From the NCBI GenBank assembly GCA_002507545.1, contig DAVR01000024.1, forward strand, positions 1 to 64,000: a DNA stretch of 64,000 nt, in the 5' to 3' direction. Positions 16,431 through 25,246 of the stretch are shown here, piece by piece. The translations under genes and the position numbers were made by a program. The notes below the pieces were generated by a model that did no database searches, was not told the DNA's origin, and saw nothing but the letters and a program-made list of their open reading frames with translations. The DNA is from Archaeoglobus sp. UBA230. Its GTDB lineage: Archaea > Halobacteriota > Archaeoglobi > Archaeoglobales > Archaeoglobaceae. Every line of letters starts with the position of its first letter. Within the stretch, counting starts at the first letter, position 1.

Positions 16431-17446
16431 GAGAATATTCTTTCAATCAACCATTTTGAGTCGAACTTGACGAGATCATCGTATTCCTGACCAACACCGA
16501 AGAAAAGAACAGGTTTTCCCGTAACGTAGCTTATCGAAATCGCCGAACCTCCCTTTGGATCGGCATCGAGCTTTGTCAGAATGCTACCATCTATACCAAC
16601 AGTTTCAGCGAACATCTTTGCCCTCTCAACAGCATCATTTCCAGCGATGCTTTCATCAACAAAGATTATAAGATCGGGTTTCGTAACCCTCTTGATCTTC
16701 TCAAGCTGGTCGAGCAGGTTCTTCTTTGTGTGCATTCTCCCTGCTGTGTCCGCAAGCACAACATCAATCCCCTTACTCTCAGCATGCTTTATAGCATCAA
16801 AGATGACCGCAGCTGGGTCTGATCCCTGTTTGTGTTTTATCAACCTCACTCCAAGTCTTTTCGCATGCTCCTCAAGCTGCTCGATAGCCCCCGCTCTGAA
16901 AGTGTCACCAGCAGCGAGAACTACTGAATAGCCCTGCTTCATAAGCCTGTTGGCTACTTTCGCTATCGTGGTTGTTTTTCCAGTTCCATTGACTCCAACA
17001 AAGGCTATGTTCAGTGGTTTCTTCTCTTTCAGCTTCTCTGCAATAAATTCATCGAAATCAAATCTTTCAGAATCAAGTATTTCAAGGATTATACTCTTTA
17101 ACTCCTCAATGACGATATCTGATAGCTTCTCTGTTATCTTCTTTCTTCTACCCACAAGTCTTTCCTTCAAAGTCTCCGAAATGGCATCTACAACCTCAAA
17201 GGCAACATCACTTTCGAGGAGGATTATTTCAAGTTCGTCAAGGATTTTCTCAATCTTTTTCTCGTCAATAACGACTTCTCTGCTAACTACAAGTGCTGCA
17301 AGCTTGTCTTTAAGTCCAACTTTGTCAACTGTTTTCTCCTTGACTTCTTTCTCCAGTTCCTCCTGAATCTTCTGCTCCTCTTTTTTCTCCTCCTCTTCAA
17401 TCTTATTCCTTAAAGACTGTAGCTTATCCTTCAGAAACTTGAACAT
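16427..17446 (-). CDS. ftsY: Signal recognition particle receptor FtsY
   Basis: 339 aa SRP GTPase. A charged, Glu/Lys-rich A domain (about residues 10-50) precedes the N domain and the G domain with GVNGTGKTT (G1), DTAGR (G3) and TKLDAD (G4), ending WLIERIFS. It docks SRP-bound ribosomes at the membrane. It follows the pfdA stop with no gap, in the order pfdA-ftsY often seen in archaea. Confidence 0.96.
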   Translation of the reverse strand: MFKFLKDKLQSLRNKIEEEEKKEEQKIQEELEKEVKEKTVDKVGLKDKLAALVVSREVVIDEKKIEKILDELEIILLESDVAFEVVDAISETLKERLVGRRKKITEKLSDIVIEELKSIILEILDSERFDFDEFIAEKLKEKKPLNIAFVGVNGTGKTTTIAKVANRLMKQGYSVVLAAGDTFRAGAIEQLEEHAKRLGVRLIKHKQGSDPAAVIFDAIKHAESKGIDVVLADTAGRMHTKKNLLDQLEKIKRVTKPDLIIFVDESIAGNDAVERAKMFAETVGIDGSILTKLDADPKGGSAISISYVTGKPVLFFGVGQEYDDLVKFDSKWLIERIFS

Positions 17447-17866
17447 TTACTTTCTCTCCTCTCTTTCCTTTTTTGCTAACTCTTCCTGAATCTTCGAAGC
17501 CTGAGCAATAATCTGCTGAAGCGTTGTTGTCAGATTCTGCGCATTTTCCTCTATTTTTTTGATTTTCTTCTTAACAAACTCGATTGCATCCTTAACTTCC
17601 CTCTCGACCACAACACCAGAGCCGATATCCACGAGCATTTTCTTACTGTTCTTCACATCAACGTAGGCAAAAACTCCTCCGCCGAGATTCATCAAAGCCT
17701 CTATCTCGCCATCTATTGAATCAAAGAATTCAAGAGTTTCGAGCGTCTTCCTGTATTCGTTTTCCATAAGCTCCAGTTCAACGATACGTCTCTGAAGAGT
17801 TTCAGCCTCACCTTGCAAATACTGGAGTACCGCAATCTTCTCCTGAATCTCCTTCTCTGATGCCAT
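17447..17866 (-). CDS. pfdA: Prefoldin alpha subunit
   Basis: 139 aa. Two long coiled-coil helices at the ends (about 1-45 and 90-135) flank a beta-hairpin core with LMNLGGGVFAYVDVKNSKKMLVDIGSGVVVE, typical of archaeal prefoldin alpha. It hands unfolded proteins to the thermosome as an alpha2beta4 complex. The gene abuts rpl18a upstream and ftsY downstream. Confidence 0.94.
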   Translation of the reverse strand: MASEKEIQEKIAVLQYLQGEAETLQRRIVELELMENEYRKTLETLEFFDSIDGEIEALMNLGGGVFAYVDVKNSKKMLVDIGSGVVVEREVKDAIEFVKKKIKKIEENAQNLTTTLQQIIAQASKIQEELAKKEREERK

Positions 17867-18043
17867 TTATTCCACCTGCTTTACCTCTTTAATCTTTACA
17901 AGATGTCTTTTTACCTTATGATTGCTCCCGATTAACGAGTAAATCTTCTCAATCGCAAATTTCTCATTGTGAGCATCCACAACCTTTCTGAAATCCTGCC
18001 AGCCTTCTGATGTCCTAAACATTCCGGTAACCTCAAACTTCAT
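17867..18043 (-). CDS. rpl18a: 50S ribosomal protein L18Ae (LX)
   Basis: 58 aa LX/L18Ae protein with the family start MKFEVTGMFRTSEGWQDFRKVV. I use the ATG at 18043 because GAGGTGAT lies at the right distance before it. In-frame ATG 18049 and GTG 18052 are alternatives that would overlap the ribosome site. It lies between eif6 and pfdA, a conserved archaeal order. Confidence 0.9.
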   Translation of the reverse strand: MKFEVTGMFRTSEGWQDFRKVVDAHNEKFAIEKIYSLIGSNHKVKRHLVKIKEVKQVE

Positions 18044-18053
18044 ACCCATCACC

Positions 18054-18701
18054 TCACGGAAACAGAGCTTCCTCTACTATACCCAGCTCGAAACCCGTTG
18101 TGTCCCTACCGACAACATAACCCTTCGAGTTTGCGAGCAGGCTTGAGCCAACCATATCTGTTCCGAAATTTACGGTGCCAGTGAGCACCTCAACACCTGT
18201 AACCTCTTCCAGTCTCTTCAACTCCCACTCGTTGATGTTGGGATTTGCCAAACCACCTCTGGTTGTAACCACAGCCGCCATTCCGACGGTCTTTATGCCG
18301 CCTACAGTCCCCCGAACGAGGTTTATATCAAGGAATTCACTTATTTCCTCAACCATCTCATCGCTCATTTCTGGATTAGCTATCCCACCTCTTTCGTTGA
18401 TACACAGATTGTTGCCAAAGCAGGTCATGGGAGTGTCTATCACCCTTACATCAAGCTTCCTTTTTAACTCACTCAATTCATGGGAGAGTGTATAGCTGCT
18501 CACCACTGCCCCCTTTGAGTTCAGGGCAATCATTGCACCAACAAGCTCTGAACCGGCGATTTTCGTAACGATGACATCCACATCCAGCCTTTCTTCGAGG
18601 GCGCTGATAAGTCTGCCATCCTTTACACCAACTACTGCGAACTCTTCCGAAACCTTTGCATACAGACCTACAAGCGGGTTGCCGTTTACAGCAATCTTCA
18701 T
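18054..18701 (-). CDS. eif6: Translation initiation factor 6
   Basis: 215 aa aIF6 with the fivefold pseudo-symmetric repeat pattern of the family (recurrent motifs such as TRGGLANP, NERGGIANP and NSKGAVVS). It binds the large subunit and prevents premature joining of subunits. It begins immediately after the rpl31e stop. Confidence 0.96.
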   Translation of the reverse strand: MKIAVNGNPLVGLYAKVSEEFAVVGVKDGRLISALEERLDVDVIVTKIAGSELVGAMIALNSKGAVVSSYTLSHELSELKRKLDVRVIDTPMTCFGNNLCINERGGIANPEMSDEMVEEISEFLDINLVRGTVGGIKTVGMAAVVTTRGGLANPNINEWELKRLEEVTGVEVLTGTVNFGTDMVGSSLLANSKGYVVGRDTTGFELGIVEEALFP

Positions 18702-18968
18702 TCAGGCAAGTTCAACCTCAACTATTCCGTCGTCGAATTTAACTGCCCTAACTCTTATTCTCGTTGGCGGTTTCTCCGCTCCCCTTTCCCAGATTTTCTC
18801 ATTGACCGCTGTATCAATCTTAACATTCTTTGGATCAACCTTCATGTGCCTGCTCAGGAACTTTCTGACGTACTTTGCAGCCTTCTTCGCCCTCAACCAT
18901 CTTGGATATTTCTTCATCTTATGCTTCAGCCTTATCGAATAAACCCTCTCAAGCTCTACCTTTGCCAT
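18702..18968 (-). CDS. rpl31e: 50S ribosomal protein L31e
   Basis: 88 aa, archaeal L31e: ERVYSIRLKHKMKKYPRWLRAKKAAKYVRKF and RIRVRAVKFDDGIVEVELA are hallmark segments. A GGGGTGACGGT ribosome site precedes the ATG. Part of the rpl39e-rpl31e-eif6 cluster. Confidence 0.96.
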   Translation of the reverse strand: MAKVELERVYSIRLKHKMKKYPRWLRAKKAAKYVRKFLSRHMKVDPKNVKIDTAVNEKIWERGAEKPPTRIRVRAVKFDDGIVEVELA

Positions 18969-18980
18969 ACCGTCACCCCA

Positions 18981-19133
18981 TCACGCCTTAAGTCTGCTCC
19001 TTCTCCAGTGCCTTCTCTTCGGACTGCCAAAAACTTTTCTTCCAGTCTTTACAGTTATCCAGACTGGTGCTCTTCTGTTCTGTTTGTAAGCCTTAGCAAG
19101 CCTCTTCTTCACACCAAGCGTTTTCTTACCCAT
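18981..19133 (-). CDS. rpl39e: 50S ribosomal protein L39e
   Basis: 50 aa, very basic. Translating the minus strand from ATG 19133 gives [20 protein letters not shown], then [14 protein letters not shown] and a C-terminus [11 protein letters not shown], a full-length L39e that lines the exit tunnel. The TGA is at 18981-18983. It is easy to miss because of its size but fills the space between pdcd5 and rpl31e. Confidence 0.95.
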   Translation of the reverse strand: MGKKTLGVKKRLAKAYKQNRRAPVWITVKTGRKVFGSPKRRHWRRSRLKA

Positions 19134-19137
19134 AATA

Positions 19138-19464
19138 TCACTTCCTAATGATTCTTGTTTCCCTCTTTTTTGGCTGAACTCTCTTCAAAATTTCAACAAG
19201 CATCTCATCGGTAATCTTACTCTGAATTCTACCTGACTGGGCGAGGTAGATTAGCTGATTCTCAACAGCTTCGGCAAGCTCAGGATGGGCAAGCTTGACG
19301 CGAGAAAGCCTTTCCTTGGCCTCAGGCTCAAGAATTGCCCTCAGAATTGCCTTCTTCTGCATCTCATACTGTCTTTTCATCTCCTCCTTCTGCAGTTCCT
19401 CCAGTTCCTTCTGCCTCTGCAGCTCCATCAGCTTCCTTCGCCTTATTTCCTCAAGATCGTCCAT
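19138..19464 (-). CDS. PDCD5/TFAR19-like DNA-binding protein
   Basis: 108 aa. A basic/acidic N-terminal helix ([22 protein letters not shown]) is followed by the PDCD5 core [34 protein letters not shown] and a basic tail. Archaeal members bind DNA or RNA weakly; the role is uncertain. I place the start at 19464, since GAGGGTGAT precedes it well and the 8 extra upstream residues would overlap that site. Confidence 0.92.
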   Translation of the reverse strand: MDDLEEIRRRKLMELQRQKELEELQKEEMKRQYEMQKKAILRAILEPEAKERLSRVKLAHPELAEAVENQLIYLAQSGRIQSKITDEMLVEILKRVQPKKRETRIIRK

Positions 19465-19474
19465 ACTATCACCC

Positions 19475-19918
19475 TCAGTATTTTTCAAGAGCGGGGACTT
19501 CGGAAACCATCTCTGCCTTCAGCTCGGTGGATATTTTGTCGAGGAATGACCTTCCCATAGGTGTTACAACCCTTCCTTCTCTTGTCTTTTTTATGAAACC
19601 AAGCTGTTCAAGCTGATGGAGCGCATTCCTCACTATTGCTCCGCTTCCCTTCCTGAACTTCGGCGGCTTTGATCCCCTCCTCTTCCTACCACCGTAATAG
19701 GTTCTGAGCCTCTCTATGCCAACAGGGCCATCAATGTAAATTCTCCTGAAGATAGAAGCTAACCTGAGATACCACCAGTCGTCCTGCTCAGGACTTCTCT
19801 CCTTGTGCACCCCCGTCTTTACGTACTTTGCCCACTCAGGAGGGGCTACCATGTCCTTCAATCTTTCAGCAACCTTCTTTATCAGTAAATCTGCCGGAAC
19901 ATCATATACTGTCGCCAT
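19475..19918 (-). CDS. rps19e: 30S ribosomal protein S19e
   Basis: 147 aa S19e: [54 protein letters not shown] and a basic [13 protein letters not shown] region. The start at 19918 follows a GAGGTGAAGAT ribosome site; a longer reading from 19933 would include that site. It lies upstream of pdcd5, a common archaeal pairing. Confidence 0.95.
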   Translation of the reverse strand: MATVYDVPADLLIKKVAERLKDMVAPPEWAKYVKTGVHKERSPEQDDWWYLRLASIFRRIYIDGPVGIERLRTYYGGRKRRGSKPPKFRKGSGAIVRNALHQLEQLGFIKKTREGRVVTPMGRSFLDKISTELKAEMVSEVPALEKY

Positions 19919-19922
19919 ATCT

Positions 19923-20156
19923 TCACCTCTCAAAGGTTAGCACGAAACCTCTGAAATCCACCAGTCTACCCTTAACTTTTGATGCTATTTCCTCCGCAAG
20001 CTCCTTTTTATGCTTTCCGGAGGATTCTCTGAAATTTCTGAGCATTTTAACTCTTACAGTACCACGTTTCTCAAGCAGAAGGTTTATCTCGTTTATTAAA
20101 CTTTCCGTTACCCCGCTTTTACCAACATTTATCGTTACCACATTTTTGGTGGACAT
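19923..20156 (-). CDS. YhbY/CRM-domain RNA-binding protein
   Basis: 77 aa from ATG 20156 (88 aa if the GTG at 20189 is used). The single CRM/YhbY fold is recognisable from [31 protein letters not shown] and the C-terminal [13 protein letters not shown]. Bacterial YhbY associates with pre-50S ribosomes, so a ribosome assembly role is likely for this first gene of the ribosomal operon. An AT-rich stretch near 20211-20220 could be the operon TATA and would favour the GTG start. Confidence 0.78.
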   Translation of the reverse strand: MSTKNVVTINVGKSGVTESLINEINLLLEKRGTVRVKMLRNFRESSGKHKKELAEEIASKVKGRLVDFRGFVLTFER

Positions 20157-20227
20157 TTTTCCTACCTTCTCTCTGCTTTTTTCTTTCACCCTGTCCTTTT
20201 GACGGAGGGTCTAAAAATTTTTTCTGC

Positions 20228-21226
20228 TCACGGAAACAGCGGTGGATATCTGAGCCCCATTGTTTCATCAAAACCCATCATCACGTTCATGTTCTGAACT
20301 GCCTGTCCACTTGCCCCCTTCACAAGATTGTCAATTGCTGAGATGATTACTATCCTATCTTCGCCAGGATGGATGGAGATGTCGCAGAAGTTGCTCCCCC
20401 TCACCTGACTCAGCTTAACCTCATCCTGAAGCCTTACAAAGAAGCATTCGGAGTAAAACTTCTCATATATTCTGTAAAGTTCTTCTACACTGAGTTCACC
20501 CCTCGGAAAGACGTGAGCGTTTGTCAATATCCCACGAGAGCCTGGAAAGACCTGAGGTGTGAAGGAAATCTTGATGTCGCTTTGCAGCCTCTCAAGCTCC
20601 TGAACCATCTCATAGTAATGCCGGTGCTCAGTTATCTTATACGGCACGATGGCTTCGTGAAGGTTTGGGTAGTGGGTGAATGATGAAGGACTCTCTCCAG
20701 CTCCGGTTATTCCGCTCTTACAGTCAAAAACGACCCTATCAACCAGTTCAAGTTCTGCAAGAGGAGCTACAGCAAGAATTGTCCCGGTGGGGTAGCATCC
20801 GGGATTTGCAACGAGATTCGCTTTCTCTATATCCTCTTTGTGTAGTTCCGTCAAACCGTAAACAGCATCAACGTATCCCTCATGCTTCTTCCCGTAAACC
20901 CTCTCATACGTTTTCTTATCAAGCCTGTAGTCAGCAGAGATATCCACAACCTTAATTCCAATCTCAAGTAATTTTGGAACGTATTTCATGGCTTCTCCAT
21001 GCGGCACAGCCGTGAAGACAACATCGCAATCCGAGAATTTATCAATTTCAGGGTTGCAGAATTTTAGATCATAGAATCCCTTGAGGAATCTGTGGACTCT
21101 CCAAATCTCAGTTCCCTCATATCTTCTTGATGAGGCTGCGGCAACCTCAGCCTCAGGATGGCTAGCGAGAATTCTGAGCAGTTCTGATCCGGTGTAACCA
21201 CTCGCACCGATTATTCCAACTTTCAT
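20228..21226 (-). CDS. argC: N-acetyl-gamma-glutamyl-phosphate reductase
   Basis: 332 aa NADPH-dependent reductase of arginine synthesis. The Rossmann start is VGIIGASGYTGSELLRIL; the catalytic cysteine is Cys144 in NPGCYPT; the segment GAGESPSSFTHYPNLHEAIVPYKITEHRH holds the active-site His. LysW-dependent LysY homologues look alike, so a role in lysine synthesis cannot be ruled out from this alone. It stands alone without other arg genes. Confidence 0.92.
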   Translation of the reverse strand: MKVGIIGASGYTGSELLRILASHPEAEVAAASSRRYEGTEIWRVHRFLKGFYDLKFCNPEIDKFSDCDVVFTAVPHGEAMKYVPKLLEIGIKVVDISADYRLDKKTYERVYGKKHEGYVDAVYGLTELHKEDIEKANLVANPGCYPTGTILAVAPLAELELVDRVVFDCKSGITGAGESPSSFTHYPNLHEAIVPYKITEHRHYYEMVQELERLQSDIKISFTPQVFPGSRGILTNAHVFPRGELSVEELYRIYEKFYSECFFVRLQDEVKLSQVRGSNFCDISIHPGEDRIVIISAIDNLVKGASGQAVQNMNVMMGFDETMGLRYPPLFP

Positions 21227-21272
21227 GAGGAAAGGGTGAAGAGGCTAAATATAGAGTTTACTGAGGGGTTAT

Positions 21273-21581
21273 ATGGTCGAAAAAAGTGAGCTTGCTGAAG
21301 CGTTGAGTGAAGGTGAGGGAGGGGTTGTGATCAGAATTGAGGTAACTCCAAATTCAAAGAAAGTTGCTTTTGGATACAACGAATGGAGGAAAGCAGTGGA
21401 GATAAAGATTAAAAGCCCTGCCAAAGCTGGAAAAGCTAACAGAGAACTTGTTGAAATTTTGAGCAGTCTGTTTGGAGGGGCAGAGATACTGGGCGGGGAA
21501 AAATCAAGGCTGAAGACCGTGAAAGTGTTGGGGAATAGAGAGGAGGTTCTCGAAAAGCTCCTCTCACTGATGAATCAGTAA
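21273..21581 (+). CDS. DUF167 (YggU) family protein
   Basis: 102 aa. The DUF167 core is clear: VVIRIEVTPNSKKV, EIKIKSPAKAGKANRELVEILSSLFG and GEKSRLKTVKV. Its function is unknown; structures show a small alpha/beta fold. It is divergent from argC and precedes the tRNA-Leu gene by 33 bp. Confidence 0.9.
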   Translation: MVEKSELAEALSEGEGGVVIRIEVTPNSKKVAFGYNEWRKAVEIKIKSPAKAGKANRELVEILSSLFGGAEILGGEKSRLKTVKVLGNREEVLEKLLSLMNQ

Positions 21582-21614
21582 ACTTGATAAGCAGATGTTA
21601 GAAGTAGAGCATGA

Positions 21615-21712
21615 GCGGGGGTTGCCGAGTGGCCAAAGGCGGTGGACTCAAGACCTGAAGGGGAGAAATCCACTCCCGTAGGGGTTCGAGGGTTCGAATC
21701 CCTCCCCCCGCA
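21615..21712 (+). tRNA. tRNA-Leu(CAA) with a 15-nt intron
   Basis: 98-nt class II tRNA gene. The acceptor stem GCGGGGG pairs with CCCCCGC, discriminator A at 21712, no encoded CCA. Anticodon stem GTGGA (21642-21646) pairs with TCCAC (21669-21673), anticodon CAA at 21649-21651. The 15 nt at 21653-21667 interrupt the loop after position 37, the canonical archaeal intron site. The junctions can form a bulge-helix-bulge-like structure with only a short central helix. The long variable arm fits leucine. The exons closely resemble the intronless tRNA-Leu at 37025. Confidence 0.95.
21653..21667 (+). other. tRNA intron
   Basis: Fifteen nucleotides between positions 37 and 38 of tRNA-Leu(CAA), inferred because removing them restores a 7-nt loop and a perfect 5-bp anticodon stem. 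It would be excised by the archaeal splicing endonuclease. Confidence 0.85.
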
Positions 21713-21736
21713 CTTTCTCTCTGAAAGGGGTTCGAA

Positions 21737-22351
21737 ATGCTGGCAAGGGGATTCGATAAATACATTTTGAAAAGACTTCGTGAGTTCGAAACTCTCGGTA
21801 AAAAAGGTAAAGTTACTTTCAAGTTCAACCCCTTCACGGATTTGATTTTGAACGCTACTATAAAAACGGAGCTTGCCTTCTGCATCTCCACAGCCAACTC
21901 GTCTGCATTATCAGGGCTTAAATTTCAGAAGAAACTCGAAAATCCTTCCGTAAATATTTTGAGTGCTCTGAGAGAAGCAGGAGTAAGATTTTACAACAGA
22001 AAGAAGGTTTACATAAAAGAGGCTTTTAGTAACTTTGACAAGATAATTCGAGCACTTGAACTTGAAAGCAAGGCTGCGAGAAGGGAGCTGCTTAAAGTAA
22101 AGGGTCTTGGAATGAAGGAGGCAAGCCATTTTTTAAGGAATATCGGCAGACAAGACATTGCAATTGTAGACAGGCACATTCTCAGATGGCTGGCGGAGAA
22201 AGAATATATCGAAAAAATTACGACAATGACTGAGAGAAAGTACGTTAAAATAGAAAAAACTCTTTCAGAAATTGCTGAAGAACTCGATTGCAGCTTGGCT
22301 GAACTCGATTTAAGGATATGGGCTGAAATGACCGGTAAAGTCTTAAAGTGA
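21737..22351 (+). CDS. 8-oxoguanine DNA glycosylase/AP lyase, Ogg2 type
   Basis: 204 aa helix-hairpin-helix glycosylase of the archaeal Ogg2 family. The hairpin KVKGLGMKEASHFLRNIG carries the catalytic Lys, and AIVDRHILRWL supplies the catalytic Asp. It lacks the N-terminal domain of human OGG1, and the length fits Ogg2. It excises 8-oxoG and cuts the strand. It starts 24 bp after the tRNA-Leu 3' end and could be read through from it. Confidence 0.9.
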   Translation: MLARGFDKYILKRLREFETLGKKGKVTFKFNPFTDLILNATIKTELAFCISTANSSALSGLKFQKKLENPSVNILSALREAGVRFYNRKKVYIKEAFSNFDKIIRALELESKAARRELLKVKGLGMKEASHFLRNIGRQDIAIVDRHILRWLAEKEYIEKITTMTERKYVKIEKTLSEIAEELDCSLAELDLRIWAEMTGKVLK

Positions 22352-22477
22352 CCTTAGTAAATCCGTATCCTTTCTTCCCCACTCCATCGTCTGCAATATA
22401 GTAATCTAAAATCAGCAATTATGAATTATTGTTTCAACAAAGCGCAAAAGAGATATAATGGGTGAATAACCGATGAT

Positions 22478-23497
22478 ATGCGCTCCATCTTCTGGGACGA
22501 CGGGATTAAGCTGATCGATCAGACGAAACTTCCGGAAAAGCTGGAAGTTATAACCTGCAAGAAAGTTGAGGAACTTGCCGATGCTATTAAAAGGCTTGTA
22601 GTTAGAGGTGCACCTGCCCTTGAGGCTGCTGGAGCATATGGCATCGCTCTTGCTGCACATGAGAGAGAATTCAGAGAAGTTGAAGAATTGAAGAGTTATT
22701 TAAAGAGAGCAGCAGAATTTCTTGCTTCCACTCGCCCAACAGCCGTCAACCTCTTTGTAGGTATTGAGAGAGTCTTGAGAGCTGCACTAAAAGGTGACAG
22801 CATCGAGGAGATAAGAGAGTTTGCTCTGAGAGAAGCTGAGATGCTTGCTGAAGAAGATGTTGTGAGGAATAAAAAGATGGGAGAGTACGGGGCAGAGCTG
22901 CTTGAGAACGGTGATGTAGTTCTGACATACTGTAACGCCGGAAGGCTTGCGACTGTTGACTGGGGAACCGCACTGGGTGTTGTGAGGAGTGCTGTTGAAC
23001 AAGGAAAGGAGATAAGGGTTATTGCGTGTGAGACAAGACCCCTAAATCAAGGCTCCCGTCTCACATGCTGGGAACTCATGCAGGATGGCATCGAGGTTAC
23101 CCTCATCACAGACTCTATGGTCGGAATAGTCATGCAGCAAGGTATGGTAGATAAAGTGATAGTGGGGGCAGACAGGATAGTTAAGGACGCTGTTTTCAAC
23201 AAAATAGGTACCTATACCGTATCCATTGTTGCAAAGGAGTACGGAATACCCTTTTATGTTGCCGCTCCAAAGGCGACCTTTGACTGGGGAAAGAGAATGA
23301 AAGAGATCATAATAGAGGAGAGAGACAAGGAGGAACTCGTTTACTGCGGTAACAGGCTTCTCGCCCCTCCAGATGTTAAAGTTTACAACCCGGCCTTCGA
23401 TCCAACACCGTTGGAAAACGTTTCAGCGCTCATTACGGAGTACGGGGTTATTTACCCACCTTACGAGGAAAATGTTCCGAAGGTTTTGCAGTTATAG
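22478..23497 (+). CDS. mtnA: Methylthioribose-1-phosphate isomerase family protein
   Basis: 339 aa member of the MtnA/eIF2B-alpha isomerase family. Motifs are RGAPALEAAGAYGIALA, TYCNAGRLATVDWGTALGV with the conserved Cys, ETRPLNQGSRLTCWEL, and VDKVIVGADRIVKDAVFNKIGTY with the catalytic Asp. It isomerises the ring sugar phosphate of methionine salvage, or in some archaea a related nucleoside-derived phosphate. A TATA box (GAGATATAATGG, about 22449-22460) precedes the ATG by about 25 nt. Confidence 0.9.
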   Translation: MRSIFWDDGIKLIDQTKLPEKLEVITCKKVEELADAIKRLVVRGAPALEAAGAYGIALAAHEREFREVEELKSYLKRAAEFLASTRPTAVNLFVGIERVLRAALKGDSIEEIREFALREAEMLAEEDVVRNKKMGEYGAELLENGDVVLTYCNAGRLATVDWGTALGVVRSAVEQGKEIRVIACETRPLNQGSRLTCWELMQDGIEVTLITDSMVGIVMQQGMVDKVIVGADRIVKDAVFNKIGTYTVSIVAKEYGIPFYVAAPKATFDWGKRMKEIIIEERDKEELVYCGNRLLAPPDVKVYNPAFDPTPLENVSALITEYGVIYPPYEENVPKVLQL

Positions 23498-23594
23498 TTT
23501 TTTTCCTTCTTTGAATGTCTGTCGGAGCACTTTTTGTAATTTCAGATAAAAAGCCGAAATTGTTGGAGTGGTTTTCCAAGTATATCCGCTTGTG

Positions 23595-24332
23595 TTAACC
23601 GGACTCTGACATTCTGACGGCCTTCTCCACCTCGCTACCGTAGTAGTAGCTTGCCAGTATAAAGACGACGAGTGCACCAGCTTCCACAACATTGTAAACA
23701 TGTTTGCTTCCGGCAACGAGAGCAAGAAGCGAGAGGTGGAACAGTATGAATGCAATGACTACGCCTATGAAACCCGTAAGAGTGTGGTAAGGGACGAATA
23801 TTATCTTCTCGCTGACGAGCTTGTCATACTTCAGAGAGTTCACTGTCAGGTATATGAGAACGGGGATTAGCAGAAGGTTTAGAGCTTCAGACGTCTTCTT
23901 CATCAGGTAGTATGCAGCTTCCACTTCACTTATCTGGATTACAGCAATTGTAAACACAGATATATAGAGCAGTGAAATTCCAAACCTGCCGAAAAACACA
24001 TCACCACTCCCCAATCCACCTCTGACCTTCCACAGCACAACTGTTACGTATAGGGTAACGGAAGTTATGAATACAGAGATTGAGGTGTTTAGCCCGATAA
24101 GCAATTCCTCGATGCCAAGTTCTTCCATCGGTAAAAACAGCTCCAGCGCCTCTGTAAAACCGTTCAGTATAAATGCCAGGGCTGAACAGGCGAAGAACCT
24201 GCCCATATTACTCCGGAAAATCGTTATTTTATCAAACTCTTCTTCACTCAATGTGCAGAAAAGGTAGAGAAGAAGCAAAGATGCTGCTATTCCTGCGGAG
24301 CTGGCTATAACTCCGAGCAGTTCCCAGGACAT
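23595..24332 (-). CDS. Seven-helix integral membrane protein, unknown function
   Basis: 245 aa with seven predicted hydrophobic helices, a short N-terminal tail and a C-terminal SEVEKAVRMSESG tail. No rhodopsin-type lysine motif and no transporter signature is recognisable. Convergent with mtnA; the 97 bp between them contain T-runs and a small AATTTC/GAAATT hairpin suitable for termination. Archaeoglobales-restricted by impression, which is not verified. Confidence 0.75.
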   Translation of the reverse strand: MSWELLGVIASSAGIAASLLLLYLFCTLSEEEFDKITIFRSNMGRFFACSALAFILNGFTEALELFLPMEELGIEELLIGLNTSISVFITSVTLYVTVVLWKVRGGLGSGDVFFGRFGISLLYISVFTIAVIQISEVEAAYYLMKKTSEALNLLLIPVLIYLTVNSLKYDKLVSEKIIFVPYHTLTGFIGVVIAFILFHLSLLALVAGSKHVYNVVEAGALVVFILASYYYGSEVEKAVRMSESG

Positions 24333-24539
24333 GATTAATATTGTTGGTGTAACCTTTTTTAAACCTTTTCTTTCATTTTTGAAAATATGGCTGTTAGTTA
24401 AGTTCTAAACAGTCCAGATTTTAAAATTTAGTTTTGTAAGTTATAAACAAACAGTTACAATACTCTCAACTTGCTATTATCATCAAAATCTGCATCATGA
24501 TTCCAACTGAACGGGTCTCACGAGTCCTAAAAAACAAAG

Positions 24540-24611
24540 CGGGCCCGCCGGGAATTGAACCCGGGTCGGAGGTTCCGGAGACCTCCAGGATATCCACTAC
24601 CCCACGGGCCC
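24540..24611 (-). tRNA. tRNA-Arg(CCG)
   Basis: 72-nt cloverleaf on the minus strand. Acceptor GGGCCCG/CGGGCCC, anticodon stem GAGGT/ACCTC with loop CTCCGGA, so anticodon CCG; T arm CCGGG-TTCAATT-CCCGG; discriminator G; no encoded CCA and no intron. Confidence 0.95.
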
Positions 24612-24649
24612 TCTCATTCGATTTTGCTTGGAACTTTAAAGCTGTTACC

Positions 24650-25246
24650 TTAAATTATTCCCTCCTTTTCCAGTATTCGTTTTGCCCACTTTAATTTCTT
24701 CAACTTGATCTTGTTGTCCGCTTTTTCAAAATTAAAGCCATAAAGCCTTATTTTTCTGGCTCCAAACTTTTTAGCGATTAATGCCGCCCTGTCTCCATCC
24801 GTAAAGCCTCCAAAGTTGTATATTCTGTCAAAGGGTACACTCTGTGTCGTTCCCACGAATTTCTTCAGCTTCGGTACAACAGACCTTATCTGTTCAATGT
24901 TGTCTCCATGAGCATGTAGAACGAGTATACAACCTTTGCTTTCCAATTCAACTAGAATCCCCTCGTCTTCTTCTAAATCGGTCACATGGATGTTAGGAGT
25001 GAAGTCAACTCGGTATATTGCTTTTCCCGCCGTAATCTTTACATCTTCCCGAATCTCCTCTCCTTCATACGCTCCTCCGATGACTGCCACATCTTTGCCC
25101 TTAAGAACTTCCAGTGCAGATTCATCCATGAGCTTTCCACCACCAAGCTCCTTCATGATTTTTGCAGCCTTTTCGTCTTCCTCACGGCTAAAGCCAAAGT
25201 CTGCCAATATCTCTTCGTAAATCTTGAACCACTGCATCACATTCAT
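24650..25246 (-). CDS. mptE: 6-hydroxymethyl-7,8-dihydropterin pyrophosphokinase (MptE)
   Basis: 198 aa archaeal MptE family (former DUF115). Motifs are AVIGGAYEGEEI, HVTDLEEDEG, LVLHAHGDNIEQI, GTTQSVPFDRIYNFGGFTDGDRA and GARKIRLYGFNF. It pyrophosphorylates the pterin made by MptD on the way to tetrahydromethanopterin. It follows the thiI stop directly. An internal ATG at 25237 is an alternative start. Confidence 0.9.
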   Translation of the reverse strand: MNVMQWFKIYEEILADFGFSREEDEKAAKIMKELGGGKLMDESALEVLKGKDVAVIGGAYEGEEIREDVKITAGKAIYRVDFTPNIHVTDLEEDEGILVELESKGCILVLHAHGDNIEQIRSVVPKLKKFVGTTQSVPFDRIYNFGGFTDGDRAALIAKKFGARKIRLYGFNFEKADNKIKLKKLKWAKRILEKEGII

